From the NCBI GenBank assembly GCA_041397525.1, contig JAWKWL010000003.1, forward strand, positions 248,001 through 312,000: 64,000 nt of DNA, given 5' to 3'. The position numbers and the translations under genes are program-made. Origin of the DNA: BOKV01 sp041397525 (lineage in GTDB: Bacteria; Pseudomonadota; Alphaproteobacteria; Rhizobiales; Rhizobiaceae). Of this stretch, positions 26,359 through 34,431 are shown piece by piece (position 1 is the stretch's first letter; every line of letters starts with the position of its first letter). The notes beneath the pieces were generated by a model. It saw only the letters and a list, made by a program, of their open reading frames with translations, had not been told where the DNA came from and ran no database searches.

Positions 26359-26734
26359 CGCGCTCTTCCGTCTTCTGGCACACTTTCATTGCATCTTGCA
26401 CAGCAGACTTCAATTCACTCCCCCGGTTTTCAAGGTTATCGCGAACCAGGGGGGAACAGCCGTTGTCGTCGGCATGCGGATACTCACTCCGGAAGAAAGC
26501 CCGGGTGGTATCCGGCATGGTCCTGCGGTCGAAGGCATGAACCAATACCTGCAAATGAACGGGATGTCCGTGCTTGGTGTGCAAGTTGAAGCATGATCGA
26601 TTTCAGCCGTGACTTTCAACGAAAATTCGGCAATTCGACATGCAATGAGAGTTCTGCGCAGGCCAAACGTGCGTTCAGAAATCAAAAGGTTTGGGATGCC
26701 CTCTTTGTCGATAGGCCCTGATGGAAACAGAATA
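26359..26734. other. Intergenic region without a convincing gene
   Basis: 376 bp between the start of the demethylase gene and the end of the first caspase-like gene. It should hold the promoter of the demethylase operon. Short open frames on both strands have no recognisable product, ribosome site or family pattern. No terminator with a T tract was seen. Confidence 0.5.
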
Positions 26735-28552
26735 CTATTTGGGACGACAGGACAACACCTGTCCGCCTCCGCCAATTCCAGAGGGTGCCTTCCCGTTGGT
26801 CGTACAGCGTTCAAACGAACCACCCCACCCTGGCCCTGAGGAGCAAATGTAACAAACACGAGTGGAGAGAGATGATGCACTGCGCTGCGAATCTCTTTTA
26901 TCAACCGGTGTTTGTATTCTGGTAGAACTCTGACTTCTATGATCAGGCTTCGGATCGACCTTCGCCTCCTGCTTCACCTTCACGCAGCGTCCGTTGCTTT
27001 CTTCCTGTCCCTTGCTGCAGACAAGCGGGCATACACGAACCTTGGTTGCCTTCAACCGGTCCAGCAGGTCGATTGTCGGGTCAAGTGAGGCAAGCTTGAC
27101 GCCCTGCCTTCCCGCATAGTCTTTCAATGCCCTTTCGCTGCCACTGCCCCATTTGCCGTCGATCCGCCCGCTGAGGCAGCCAAGGCGTTGCAATTCGGAT
27201 TGCGTTGATCGGGCAAGTTCGCCCGGGTCGATGGATCGGCTGGCGGTGTCTGGTTCAGGCTGCTCCAGTTTCGCGACCTCAACCGGTTTTTCGGCTTCAC
27301 GTTGCTTCTGCGCTGCTTCCAGGTCTGCCAGACGTTTTTCTAGCGCCTTGCGTGCCTCTTCCGCGGCCAGACGTGCTTCCTCCGCCTTGCGGGCGGCCTC
27401 TTCGGCTGCTTTCAATTCGGCACTGCGCTGTGCTGCCTGTTCGGCTGCTGCGCGTTTCGAGGCTTCGTCGGATTTCTTCGCTTCTTCCGCCAGTCGTGCA
27501 GCTTCAGCCTTTTTCTGCTCATCCTTGGCCTGCGCGAGTTCTGCCGCCTTTTTCTCGCGCTCCACACGGGCATCAAGCTCGGCTATCTTGAGGCGGGCAA
27601 TGGCTGCAAACCGGCCCTGCGGATATTGCCCGAGATAGGTCTCGAAATACGCTTTGCTGTCTGCATCCTTGATCGAGTTCCAGAAAGTGATTTCGAATTG
27701 TCCGGACTCGGTGACTGCTGGATTTGCGGCCGCGTCCGGGTCTGATTGCTGTGACTTCGCAGCCGGTTCCGGCTTCTCTGCTTCCTTGAGGACGACCGGT
27801 CCCGTGAGCGAGGAATTGTCCCACGGCACCTGCTTGCCATCAGTTGCCGCAAGAACGTCACGCCGGACTGCAACCAGCTCGTCGGTGATGGATTCTCCCG
27901 GTGTTCCAAGATGCTTGAGGAGTGCCGTGGTGAAGGGTGAATTCCTGCCCTTGCCATCCAGCGCAACATTGCCGGGCTGTGTTGAAAACGCAATCAGCGA
28001 ACCAATGCCGGAACCAAGCTTGGCAAGCCCGCGCCCGACCGAGCCGGAGCGGGTTCCCATGGAGCGTGCAAGGTTCTCAGCCAAGGGATTGTCGCGGCAG
28101 GCGTCGAGAAAGATGAGGTTGGTTTTGGTGTTGCGCTCCATTGCCGACAAAACGAGGTCCATCGGCAGCATTTCGAAATCTAGATCATCATAGTTCGCCA
28201 ATTGGGCTTCCACCGGTGCCATGTAGTTGTTCCCATTCACCTGGAGTCCATGGCCGGCGTAGAAGAAGAGCGCCAAATCCGCTCCGTCCAGCTTCTTTAT
28301 GAATTCGCGAACGGTATTGCGCATACCGCGCAAATCAAGGTCCTCACCCTGCACAACGTCGAAGCCCAGTTCTGTGAGTTTTGCCGCCATATCCGATGCA
28401 TCATTCTTCGGATTCGCGAGTTGCGGAACGTTTTGGTAGGCCGAATTGCCAATAACAAGCGCAACACGCTTCTCGGCCTGGGCAAGGCTCGATTGTAGCC
28501 AGCAAATCAAGACGATGGCCAGGATGCGCGTGAGCCTGAAAAGTCCTGCCAT
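26735..28552 (-). CDS. Secreted caspase-family (metacaspase-like) protein, copy A
   Basis: A 605-residue protein. A signal peptide (1-26, cleavage after LAQA) leads into a caspase p20-type domain (27-250) starting EKRVALVIGNSAYQ, with catalytic His101 (FYAGHGLQ) and Cys152 (FLDACRDNP). A repeat-like segment (FWNSIKDADSKAYFETYL, about 290-320), an Ala/Glu/Lys coiled coil (about 330-425), a peptidoglycan-binding-like motif (QSELQRLGCLSGRIDGKWGS, 451-470) and a Cys-rich tail with VCYICSS follow. It is probably a periplasmic or wall-associated cysteine protease; no target is known. GGGAG lies 7 nt before the ATG. It is the paralogue of 29111-30928, with parts almost identical in DNA. Confidence 0.9.
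   Translation of the reverse strand: MAGLFRLTRILAIVLICWLQSSLAQAEKRVALVIGNSAYQNVPQLANPKNDASDMAAKLTELGFDVVQGEDLDLRGMRNTVREFIKKLDGADLALFFYAGHGLQVNGNNYMAPVEAQLANYDDLDFEMLPMDLVLSAMERNTKTNLIFLDACRDNPLAENLARSMGTRSGSVGRGLAKLGSGIGSLIAFSTQPGNVALDGKGRNSPFTTALLKHLGTPGESITDELVAVRRDVLAATDGKQVPWDNSSLTGPVVLKEAEKPEPAAKSQQSDPDAAANPAVTESGQFEITFWNSIKDADSKAYFETYLGQYPQGRFAAIARLKIAELDARVEREKKAAELAQAKDEQKKAEAARLAEEAKKSDEASKRAAAEQAAQRSAELKAAEEAARKAEEARLAAEEARKALEKRLADLEAAQKQREAEKPVEVAKLEQPEPDTASRSIDPGELARSTQSELQRLGCLSGRIDGKWGSGSERALKDYAGRQGVKLASLDPTIDLLDRLKATKVRVCPLVCSKGQEESNGRCVKVKQEAKVDPKPDHRSQSSTRIQTPVDKRDSQRSASSLSTRVCYICSSGPGWGGSFERCTTNGKAPSGIGGGGQVLSCRPK
26946..27322. repeat. Near-identical repeat block, copy in caspase gene A
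   Basis: 377 bp that match 29307-29683 (constant offset of 2361) with one difference that I found by eye (CTGC versus CCGC just before the shared cagacaagcggg). It encodes residues about 411-535: end of coiled coil, peptidoglycan-binding-like motif and first Cys pair. The flanking coiled-coil DNA is clearly more diverged, which suggests gene conversion. Confidence 0.88.
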
Positions 28553-29110
28553 AATAATCTCCCACAGAACAGGTTCAACGGAACTACAGCAGAAAATTAG
28601 CTTCCTAACAATCCAAATATGCCATTCTTGCAGTTTCCAGTTTTCTGATCACCGTAAATCGCCGCGGCTCCGGATTCCAATATGAGATGCAAGAGATTCC
28701 GGAACTGCATTTTGGGCGCATCGCTCGGGCGTGGCTGTCCTCCGGTCAAGGAGTCGAAAATGAGGCCAAGTCTAACCGCTACAGACTGTCATTTCCTCTT
28801 TCGAGCATCGTCGCCCGGAGCCTTCCCGGTTCTTGACAAATCCCTTTTTGCGTCAAACACGTCATCCATTATAAACTCTGCAGGCCGGTCAGCCCCTGAT
28901 TTGTATGTTGCGGCCTTGGTTTAAAATAGCGAGATGCCCAAGCGAGCCAGGATGTCCAGAATTTTCATTGCCATGCCCTCACTGTTTACAAACAGATATT
29001 GTGCATGAAATTTGGAAATCCGTATTGACCGAGGTTATACTGAAGCCAAATCCCGACCAATTAGTCGGCCCGGATCTCTGTCGTGATTTGTACAGGAGCA
29101 GGAATCAACG
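28553..29110. other. Intergenic region between the two caspase-like genes
   Basis: 558 bp, visibly richer in A and T than the genes around it. It should carry the promoter of copy A and the 3' end of copy B. Plus-strand open frames at 28682-28924 and 28905-29216 have no recognisable product and one runs into copy B antisense, so I do not call them. No copy of the other caspase promoter region is apparent. Confidence 0.5.
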
Positions 29111-30928
29111 TCAGATGGGTTTGCAAGTAACGTCTGTGCTCCCGGCTGGGCGCTCACCAGGTTTGACACAGATTTTCTCTTTCAATCCGGCCCTCCAGGA
29201 CGAAGTGCAAACATAGCAAATTCTGCCAGCCGCGTTCAGTTTGCCGGTCGACGGTTTGTCTTTTGAAACAGGCGTGCTCGTGGAAACACTCGGTTTTGAC
29301 AAGGTTGGCTTCGGATCGACCTTCGCCTCCTGCTTCACCTTCACGCAGCGTCCGTTGCTTTCTTCCTGTCCCTTGCCGCAGACAAGCGGGCATACACGAA
29401 CCTTGGTTGCCTTCAACCGGTCCAGCAGGTCGATTGTCGGGTCAAGTGAGGCAAGCTTGACGCCCTGCCTTCCCGCATAGTCTTTCAATGCCCTTTCGCT
29501 GCCACTGCCCCATTTGCCGTCGATCCGCCCGCTGAGGCAGCCAAGGCGTTGCAATTCGGATTGCGTTGATCGGGCAAGTTCGCCCGGGTCGATGGATCGG
29601 CTGGCGGTGTCTGGTTCAGGCTGCTCCAGTTTCGCGACCTCAACCGGTTTTTCGGCTTCACGTTGCTTCTGCGCTGCTTCCAGATCGGCCAGGCGCTTTT
29701 CCAGTGCCTTGCGGGCATCTTCTGCGGCCAGACGCGCTTCCTCGGCTTTTCGGGCAGCATCCTCGGCTGCTTTCAATTCGGCATTGCGTTGTGCTGCCTG
29801 TTCTGCTGCTGCGCGTTTCGAGGCTTCGTCGGATTTCTTCGCTTCTTCCACCAGTCGTGCGGCTTCAGCTTTCTTCTGTTCGTCCTGCGCCCGGGCAAGC
29901 TCGCGGGCCTTCGTTTCACGTTCCTGCCGGGCGTCCAGTTCGGCAATCTTCAGCCGTGCAATGTCTGCGAACTGCCCATTGGGATAGCGCACCAGATATG
30001 TTTCGAAATAAGCCTTGCTGTCGGCTTCCTTGATCGAGTTCCAGAACGTAATCTCAAACTGTGCCTTCGTGGCTTCGTTATGTGTTGCTACCGATGCAGA
30101 TGACCCATCCGCTTCTGCTTTTGCTTCCGGTTTGGGCTTCGGTTCTTCTCTCGGCTTGTCCTTCAACACCACCGGTCCCGTGAGCGAAGAATTGTCCCAC
30201 GGCACCTGCTTGCCATCAGTTGCCGCAAGAACGTCACGCCGGACTGCAACCAGCTCGTCGGTGATGGATTCTCCCGGTGTTCCAAGATGCTTGAGCAGTG
30301 CCGAGGTGAAGGGCGAATTCCTGCCCTTGCCATCCAGCGCCACATTGCCGGGCTGTGTTGAAAACGCGATCAGCGAGCCAATGCCTGAACCAAGCTTGGC
30401 AAGCCCGCGCCCGATCGAGCCGGAGCGCGTCCCCATGGAGCGCGCAAGGTTCTCAGCCAGGGGATTGTCGCGGCAGGCATCGAGAAAAATGAGATTGGTC
30501 TTAGTCGAGCGTTCCATCGCCGACAAAACGAGGTCCATCGGCATCATTTCGAAATCAAGATCATTGTAGTTAGACAGCCTGGCTTCCACCGGCGCCATGT
30601 AGTTGTTTCCATTTACCTGCAGGCCGTGACCGGCGTAGAAAAACAGCGCAAGGTCCGCGCCATCGAGGCGATTGACAAATTCGCGCACGGTTGCACGCAT
30701 CCTCTGCAGGTCAAGGTCCTCACCCTGCACAACGTCGAAGCCCAGTTCTGTGAGTTTCGCTGCCATGTCCGATGCATCATTCTTCGGATTCGCGAGTTGC
30801 GGAACGTTTTGGTAGGCCGAATTGCCAATAACAAGCGCAACACGCTTCTCGGCCTGGGCTGTATTGGAGAATGCTGCAATAAAAATGGTGGTGATCAGCA
30901 CCCACAGCACTTTTGAATGCTCTGTCAT
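29111..30928 (-). CDS. Secreted caspase-family (metacaspase-like) protein, copy B
   Basis: A 605-residue protein, the same length as copy A. It has a signal peptide (1-26, SNTAQA), a caspase-type domain with His101 (FYAGHGLQ) and Cys152 (FLDACRDNP), FWNSIKEADSKAYFETYL, an Ala/Glu/Lys coiled coil, the same peptidoglycan-binding-like motif and a Cys-rich tail with ICYVCTSSW. The signal peptide, the Pro/Lys-rich linker after the caspase domain and the last 60 residues differ most from copy A, while other parts are identical. The ATG at 30928 follows GAGAGGGATC; the frame is open to 30985. Copies A and B are co-oriented but 558 bp apart, so each probably has its own promoter. Confidence 0.9.
   Translation of the reverse strand: MTEHSKVLWVLITTIFIAAFSNTAQAEKRVALVIGNSAYQNVPQLANPKNDASDMAAKLTELGFDVVQGEDLDLQRMRATVREFVNRLDGADLALFFYAGHGLQVNGNNYMAPVEARLSNYNDLDFEMMPMDLVLSAMERSTKTNLIFLDACRDNPLAENLARSMGTRSGSIGRGLAKLGSGIGSLIAFSTQPGNVALDGKGRNSPFTSALLKHLGTPGESITDELVAVRRDVLAATDGKQVPWDNSSLTGPVVLKDKPREEPKPKPEAKAEADGSSASVATHNEATKAQFEITFWNSIKEADSKAYFETYLVRYPNGQFADIARLKIAELDARQERETKARELARAQDEQKKAEAARLVEEAKKSDEASKRAAAEQAAQRNAELKAAEDAARKAEEARLAAEDARKALEKRLADLEAAQKQREAEKPVEVAKLEQPEPDTASRSIDPGELARSTQSELQRLGCLSGRIDGKWGSGSERALKDYAGRQGVKLASLDPTIDLLDRLKATKVRVCPLVCGKGQEESNGRCVKVKQEAKVDPKPTLSKPSVSTSTPVSKDKPSTGKLNAAGRICYVCTSSWRAGLKEKICVKPGERPAGSTDVTCKPI
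29307..29683. repeat. Near-identical repeat block, copy in caspase gene B
   Basis: Partner of 26946-27322; 377 bp, almost identical. Shorter near-identical stretches also exist elsewhere in the pair, for example around 27806-27920 versus 30180-30300 (end of caspase domain) and near the signal-peptide junction. Confidence 0.88.
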
Positions 30929-31005
30929 GATCCCTCTCAGCAACGTTGCCTGTTTCGAGGATACATCAGAAATCCCGGATGACAAACAGGCTACAGCAAA
31001 GTCTT

Positions 31006-31045
31006 GCCGCCATTCTCATGCAACCAGTTGCATGAGAATGGCGGC
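31006..31045. repeat. Perfect 40-bp palindrome at the end of a mini-ORF
   Basis: GCCGCCATTCTCATGCAAC (31006-31024) and its exact complement (31027-31045) are separated by only CA. All 19 bp pair. No T tract follows on either strand, so it is not a standard terminator. It overlaps the last ten codons and stop of the mini-ORF at 31016-31141. Confidence 0.9.
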
Positions 31046-31141
31046 TGCCATCACCAGCAGAAACGTGACGCGGATGTCCGACATAGTCAGGCTTCTCGTG
31101 CGGTTCTGCAGTATTTCGCGCTCATAAAGTTCGCGTTCCAT
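31016..31141 (-). CDS. Possible 41-residue membrane peptide
   Basis: A short ORF starting at ATG 31141, seven nt after AAGGA. The peptide has a charged N-terminal half (MERELYEREILQNRTRS) and one hydrophobic helix (VTFLLVMAAAILMQLV) reaching the C-terminus. Size, charge and a single helix fit a small regulatory or toxin-like membrane peptide, but I recognise no family. The stop codon and last ten codons lie inside the perfect 40-bp palindrome. It is co-oriented with the caspase-like gene 87 bp downstream and divergent from iolE. A real gene is plausible but unproven. Confidence 0.45.
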   Translation of the reverse strand: MERELYEREILQNRTRSLTMSDIRVTFLLVMAAAILMQLVA

Positions 31142-31404
31142 GGTCATTTCCTTTGCTCGATGTTGAGCCCCTGACCGACAGATGGCGCTCGTTGGTTCTT
31201 GCAAATGTGCAGAACGGCACGTCCGGAATGCCGCTTGCTCGAGCGATGGTCACGGGCAGGCAGATTGTCGATGAAACTACGCGTCAATCAGCCAGTGGAC
31301 CAATTGCCGATCCCGGTGTAGGGGATTGCGGATCAGCGCCTGGCGCGCCCGCAACAATTCGCTCCGGATCGCCAGTTTTCCGGCCAAACATTTCAGAGGA
31401 CAAT

Positions 31405-32310
31405 ATGAGCGTAAAAATCGGCATTTCCCCGATTGCATGGCAAAATGACGATCTGCCCGATCTTACGGCAGCCTTCACCATGGAACAGGCGCTGCGGGAA
31501 TCGCGCGAGATTGGTTATATCGGCGTCGAACGCGGGCAGCGCATGCCGCATGATACGCAAGGCCTGCGTCAGTATCTGGAGGCCAATGACATCGCGCTTT
31601 GTGGCGGTTGGTGCTCTGGCAACCTGCTGGTCAATGATGTTGCGAGTGAGATTGCCGCGATCAGCGCCCAGGTGGAACAGTTCGTGGCGCTAGGTTCGCC
31701 CTGTCTTGTCTATGCGGAATGCTCCAATACCGTTCAGGGCGAGATTGGCACTCCGGTCAACAACCGGCCAAGGCTTTCGCGCGATGAAGTTCATGCCTAT
31801 GCCGCAAAGCTTGGTGAAGTGGCGAAATGGATGGCCGGGCAGGGCATGCCGATGGCCTATCACCATCACATGGGCTCGATCATCGAAAGCGAAGATGACG
31901 TCAACTGGCTGATGGAAGGCAGTGACAAGGCGGTGAACCTGTGCTTCGACACCGGCCACCTTCTGTTTGGCGGTGGTGATGTCATGGCCACGCTGAAACG
32001 CTGGGGAGACCGTGTCCATCACGTCCATTTCAAGGACATCCGCCCACAGATCGTGCGCGACGTTCGCAACAACAACCACAGCTTCCTTGATGCTGTAATT
32101 GCCGGCGCTTTCACCGTACCGGGCGACGGCTGCATCGATTTTCTTGAAGTTGCCTGCTATTTGAAGGCAATCGGATATGAAGGCTGGATTGTTGTCGAGG
32201 CCGAGCAGGATCCCGCAAAGGCTCCTCCATATGAATATTCGAAAAAAGGCTACCGCCACATCCTCGAAGTCAGCGCAAAGGCAGGTCTGGACATAGCCGC
32301 GCGGCCCTGA
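31405..32310 (+). CDS. iolE: Myo-inosose-2 dehydratase
   Basis: A 301-residue cytosolic metal enzyme (TIM-barrel, xylose isomerase-like) that converts 2-keto-myo-inositol to a diketone in inositol catabolism. IGISPIAWQNDDLPD at the start is the IolE signature. YHHHMGSIIE, LCFDTGHLLFGG, HFKDIR and the final VVEAEQDPAKAPP carry metal ligands and family-specific residues. AGAGGA lies shortly before the ATG at 31405; the long upstream frame is not conserved. No other iol genes are adjacent, so the rest of the pathway must be elsewhere or the enzyme acts on a related ketose. Confidence 0.93.
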   Translation: MSVKIGISPIAWQNDDLPDLTAAFTMEQALRESREIGYIGVERGQRMPHDTQGLRQYLEANDIALCGGWCSGNLLVNDVASEIAAISAQVEQFVALGSPCLVYAECSNTVQGEIGTPVNNRPRLSRDEVHAYAAKLGEVAKWMAGQGMPMAYHHHMGSIIESEDDVNWLMEGSDKAVNLCFDTGHLLFGGGDVMATLKRWGDRVHHVHFKDIRPQIVRDVRNNNHSFLDAVIAGAFTVPGDGCIDFLEVACYLKAIGYEGWIVVEAEQDPAKAPPYEYSKKGYRHILEVSAKAGLDIAARP

Positions 32311-32415
32311 ACCTCAGACCAGACGGACGCATTTGGGAACCGGTGCGGAAACCTTGCCTTCCTTGGCTGTCCGCACCTGGTCCCCGACCATCAGGTCACC
32401 CAGGGCGCGTCGGCT

Positions 32416-33264
32416 CTATTTGTCCGCCTTCACCGTCTGGCGCTGTGAGCCAAGCTTGTCGATACCCAGTTCCATGACGTCACCTTCCTTGAGATAGACC
32501 GGAACCGGCTTGATGCCCATTCCGACACCAGGAGGTGTACCTGTGGAAATTACATCGCCCGGATAGAGGGTGAACAGCGACGAAAGATGCTCGATGACTT
32601 GCGCCACCGAGAAAATCTGCGTCGCCGTATTTCCGGTCTGCATCCGCTTGCCGTTCACATTGAGCCACATGTCGAGTTTTTGCGGGTCGCCCACCTCGTC
32701 GCGTGTGACAAGCCAAGGTCCTGTCGGGCCAAAAGTGTCGCAGGATTTGCCCTTGGTCCACTGTCCAGTCAATGCAGTCTGGTAATGCCGTTCCGAAACG
32801 TCATTGATGACGCAATATCCCGCCACATGGTTGAGCGCGTCTTTCTCCGACACATATTTTGCTTTCGTGCCGATCACCACGCCAAGTTCGACCTCCCAGT
32901 CCGTCGCCGTGGAACCTCGTGGCATGACGACGTCGTCATTGGGGCCAACGATCGCCGAATTGGCTTTCATGAACAGGATCGGATGCTGTGGAATGGCGGC
33001 CCCGGTTTCTGCAGCATGGTCTGAATAGTTGAGGCCAATGCACATGAACTTGCCAATATTGCCGACGCAGGGTCCGAACCGTGGATTTCCCTCGACCAAA
33101 GGAAGTGAATTCGGGTCTATCGCAGCAATCCTGGCGAGGCTTTCATCCGAAAGCACGTCACCCGTAATGTCGCTAACATGTGATGACAAATCGCGCAGCT
33201 TCCCGCTTGCATCGATCATGCCTGGTTTTTCTCTTCCCGGATTGCCATAGCGGACAAGTTTCAT
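32416..33264 (-). CDS. Fumarylacetoacetate hydrolase family protein
   Basis: A 282-residue cytosolic enzyme that hydrolyses or decarboxylates a beta-diketo acid. MCIGLNYSDHAAETG opens the catalytic domain, and DWEVELGVVIG holds the E-x-E metal ligands. VSERHYQTALTGQWTKGKS and GDVISTGTPPGVGMG complete the active site. This subgroup includes 2,4-diketo-3-deoxy-L-fuconate/L-rhamnonate hydrolases, often annotated loosely as ureidoglycolate lyase. It lies 54 bp downstream of the SDR gene in the same direction, and the pair fits the non-phosphorylated L-fucose or L-rhamnose route: dehydrogenation, then hydrolysis. Confidence 0.9.
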   Translation of the reverse strand: MKLVRYGNPGREKPGMIDASGKLRDLSSHVSDITGDVLSDESLARIAAIDPNSLPLVEGNPRFGPCVGNIGKFMCIGLNYSDHAAETGAAIPQHPILFMKANSAIVGPNDDVVMPRGSTATDWEVELGVVIGTKAKYVSEKDALNHVAGYCVINDVSERHYQTALTGQWTKGKSCDTFGPTGPWLVTRDEVGDPQKLDMWLNVNGKRMQTGNTATQIFSVAQVIEHLSSLFTLYPGDVISTGTPPGVGMGIKPVPVYLKEGDVMELGIDKLGSQRQTVKADK

Positions 33265-33318
33265 CTTGGTTTCCTTGCTCGGTTTGAAATTGGATTGTCT
33301 GGCTTGATCATACGCGCC

Positions 33319-34068
33319 TCAGCCCGCCCAGCCGCCATCAATGACACAGGCCTGCCCGGTGGTGAAACCGCTCTCCCGCGAAGCCAGATACACGGCCAGC
33401 GCAGCAATTTCCTCAGGCTTGCCAATGCGCCCCATCGGCTGGCGTGCAATGAATGTTTTCATCGCCGCCTCGTAGTCGCCGGTTGCGCGCAGCCTGTCAT
33501 GTAGTGACGGGCTTTCAACGGTCCCGGGGCAGATTGCATTACAACGCACTCCAGTGGTGATGTAATCGCGCGATACCGATTTCGTCAGCCCCAGAACGGC
33601 AGCCTTGGTGGTTCCATAGACAAAGCGGTTGGGCGCACCGATGATCGAGGATGCCGCCGACGACATGTTGATGATGGACCCGTATCCGCGCTCCAGCATG
33701 CCGGGCAGGGCTGCGCGGATGGTGCGAAACATCGAGCGCACATTGAGATCGAAGGCAAAATCCCATTCGGCATCGCTGCAGTCGAGCACGGTGCCATGGT
33801 GCACAAAACCGGCACAATTGAACAGGATGTCGGGATTGGTCCGGGCAATACCAGCTTTCACCGCGTCGTCGGAACGCACATCCATGACGAATGTCTCGAT
33901 ATTGGGGTGTTTGAGACCGGCCAGTTCGCTCAGCGTCGCTTCGTTGATGTCAGTCGCAAATACATGTGCGCCTTCATCGGCCATCGCAATTGCAGTGGCC
34001 CTGCCTATTCCCTGTCCCGCTGCTGTGGCCAGTGCCGTCAGTCCTTCAAGCCTCGGTCTGCTTCCCAT
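33319..34068 (-). CDS. SDR family dehydrogenase (2-keto-3-deoxy-L-fuconate dehydrogenase-like)
   Basis: A 249-residue short-chain dehydrogenase. The nucleotide motif is TAAGQGIGRATAIA, followed by the NAD-selective acidic residue in FATDIN. NCAGFVHHGTVLDCSDAEW, SIINMSSAASS and YGTTKAAV give the Asn-Ser-Tyr-Lys catalytic set. RCNAICPGTVESPSL and the wording around FVHHG are typical of 2-keto-3-deoxy-L-fuconate dehydrogenases and the related BDH2 group. The ATG at 34068 gives the family N-terminus. It is the first gene of a two-gene operon with the FAH-family hydrolase. The exact sugar acid is inferred. Confidence 0.9.
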   Translation of the reverse strand: MGSRPRLEGLTALATAAGQGIGRATAIAMADEGAHVFATDINEATLSELAGLKHPNIETFVMDVRSDDAVKAGIARTNPDILFNCAGFVHHGTVLDCSDAEWDFAFDLNVRSMFRTIRAALPGMLERGYGSIINMSSAASSIIGAPNRFVYGTTKAAVLGLTKSVSRDYITTGVRCNAICPGTVESPSLHDRLRATGDYEAAMKTFIARQPMGRIGKPEEIAALAVYLASRESGFTTGQACVIDGGWAG

Positions 34069-34431
34069 GTTCCGTTCTCCGTCTTGATGCGGCTGTGGCA
34101 AAGCAGCTGGTTGTGCGGTTTCGTTTCCCGTTTTTCATGCTGGCGACAGACCTGTGCCGAATTCGAAATGGCAGCTCGCTTCAAGCTGCACCGGGAAACC
34201 TTATTCGGATAGATACCCCTCCTGCAATTGTCTCCAATGGAAAATCAGGCTGAAAACCAGTTAGGCAGGAAATGGTGGAGCGGGCCCGCTTTCGCTGGGT
34301 TTCAATGAAAATATCATGACAATCGGCGAAATTCGGCGGTTAGCGCGCCGCACCACAAATGGTCCCCCTTGAAGCTGACGACTTTCGCTGTCATTTTCGA
34401 AGTTCATGATTCCAAAGGTGATTCGTCCGAA
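34069..34431. other. Divergent intergenic region
   Basis: 363 bp between the SDR gene (leftward) and the NUDIX gene (rightward). It should contain both promoters. Short plus-strand open frames here are antisense extensions of the SDR gene and look non-coding. No operator-like palindrome stood out. Confidence 0.5.

Noticed and set aside
26410..26904. Minus-strand 164-codon frame across the end of caspase copy A
   Set aside because: No recognisable sequence; it overlaps the end of a well-supported gene in another frame.
28682..29216. Two plus-strand open frames between the caspase-like genes
   Set aside because: No family pattern, no ribosome site and one runs antisense into copy B. More likely non-coding.
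29514..29987. Long Ser/Ala/Arg-rich plus-strand open frames antisense to both caspase genes
   Set aside because: They mirror the Ala/Glu/Lys coiled coil in the other strand; the repeated codons keep the antisense frame open. The same shadow appears at 27153-27638.
23203..31045. Genomic island inserted at tRNA-Phe
   Set aside because: The region after the tRNA carries unusual genes, but I found no integrase and no convincing direct repeat of the tRNA 3' end. The only similar string (around 6730, inside the symporter gene) is short and on the wrong side.
32311..32415. In-frame continuation of the FAH-family gene beyond its TAG (about 33 codons)
   Set aside because: The protein already ends where its family ends, and an open stretch of this size is expected by chance in GC-rich DNA. 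No readthrough signal was seen.
34369..34431. Longer N-terminus of the NUDIX protein from TTG 34369
   Set aside because: No ribosome site at the TTG. It cannot be excluded, but ATG 34432 is the simpler choice.
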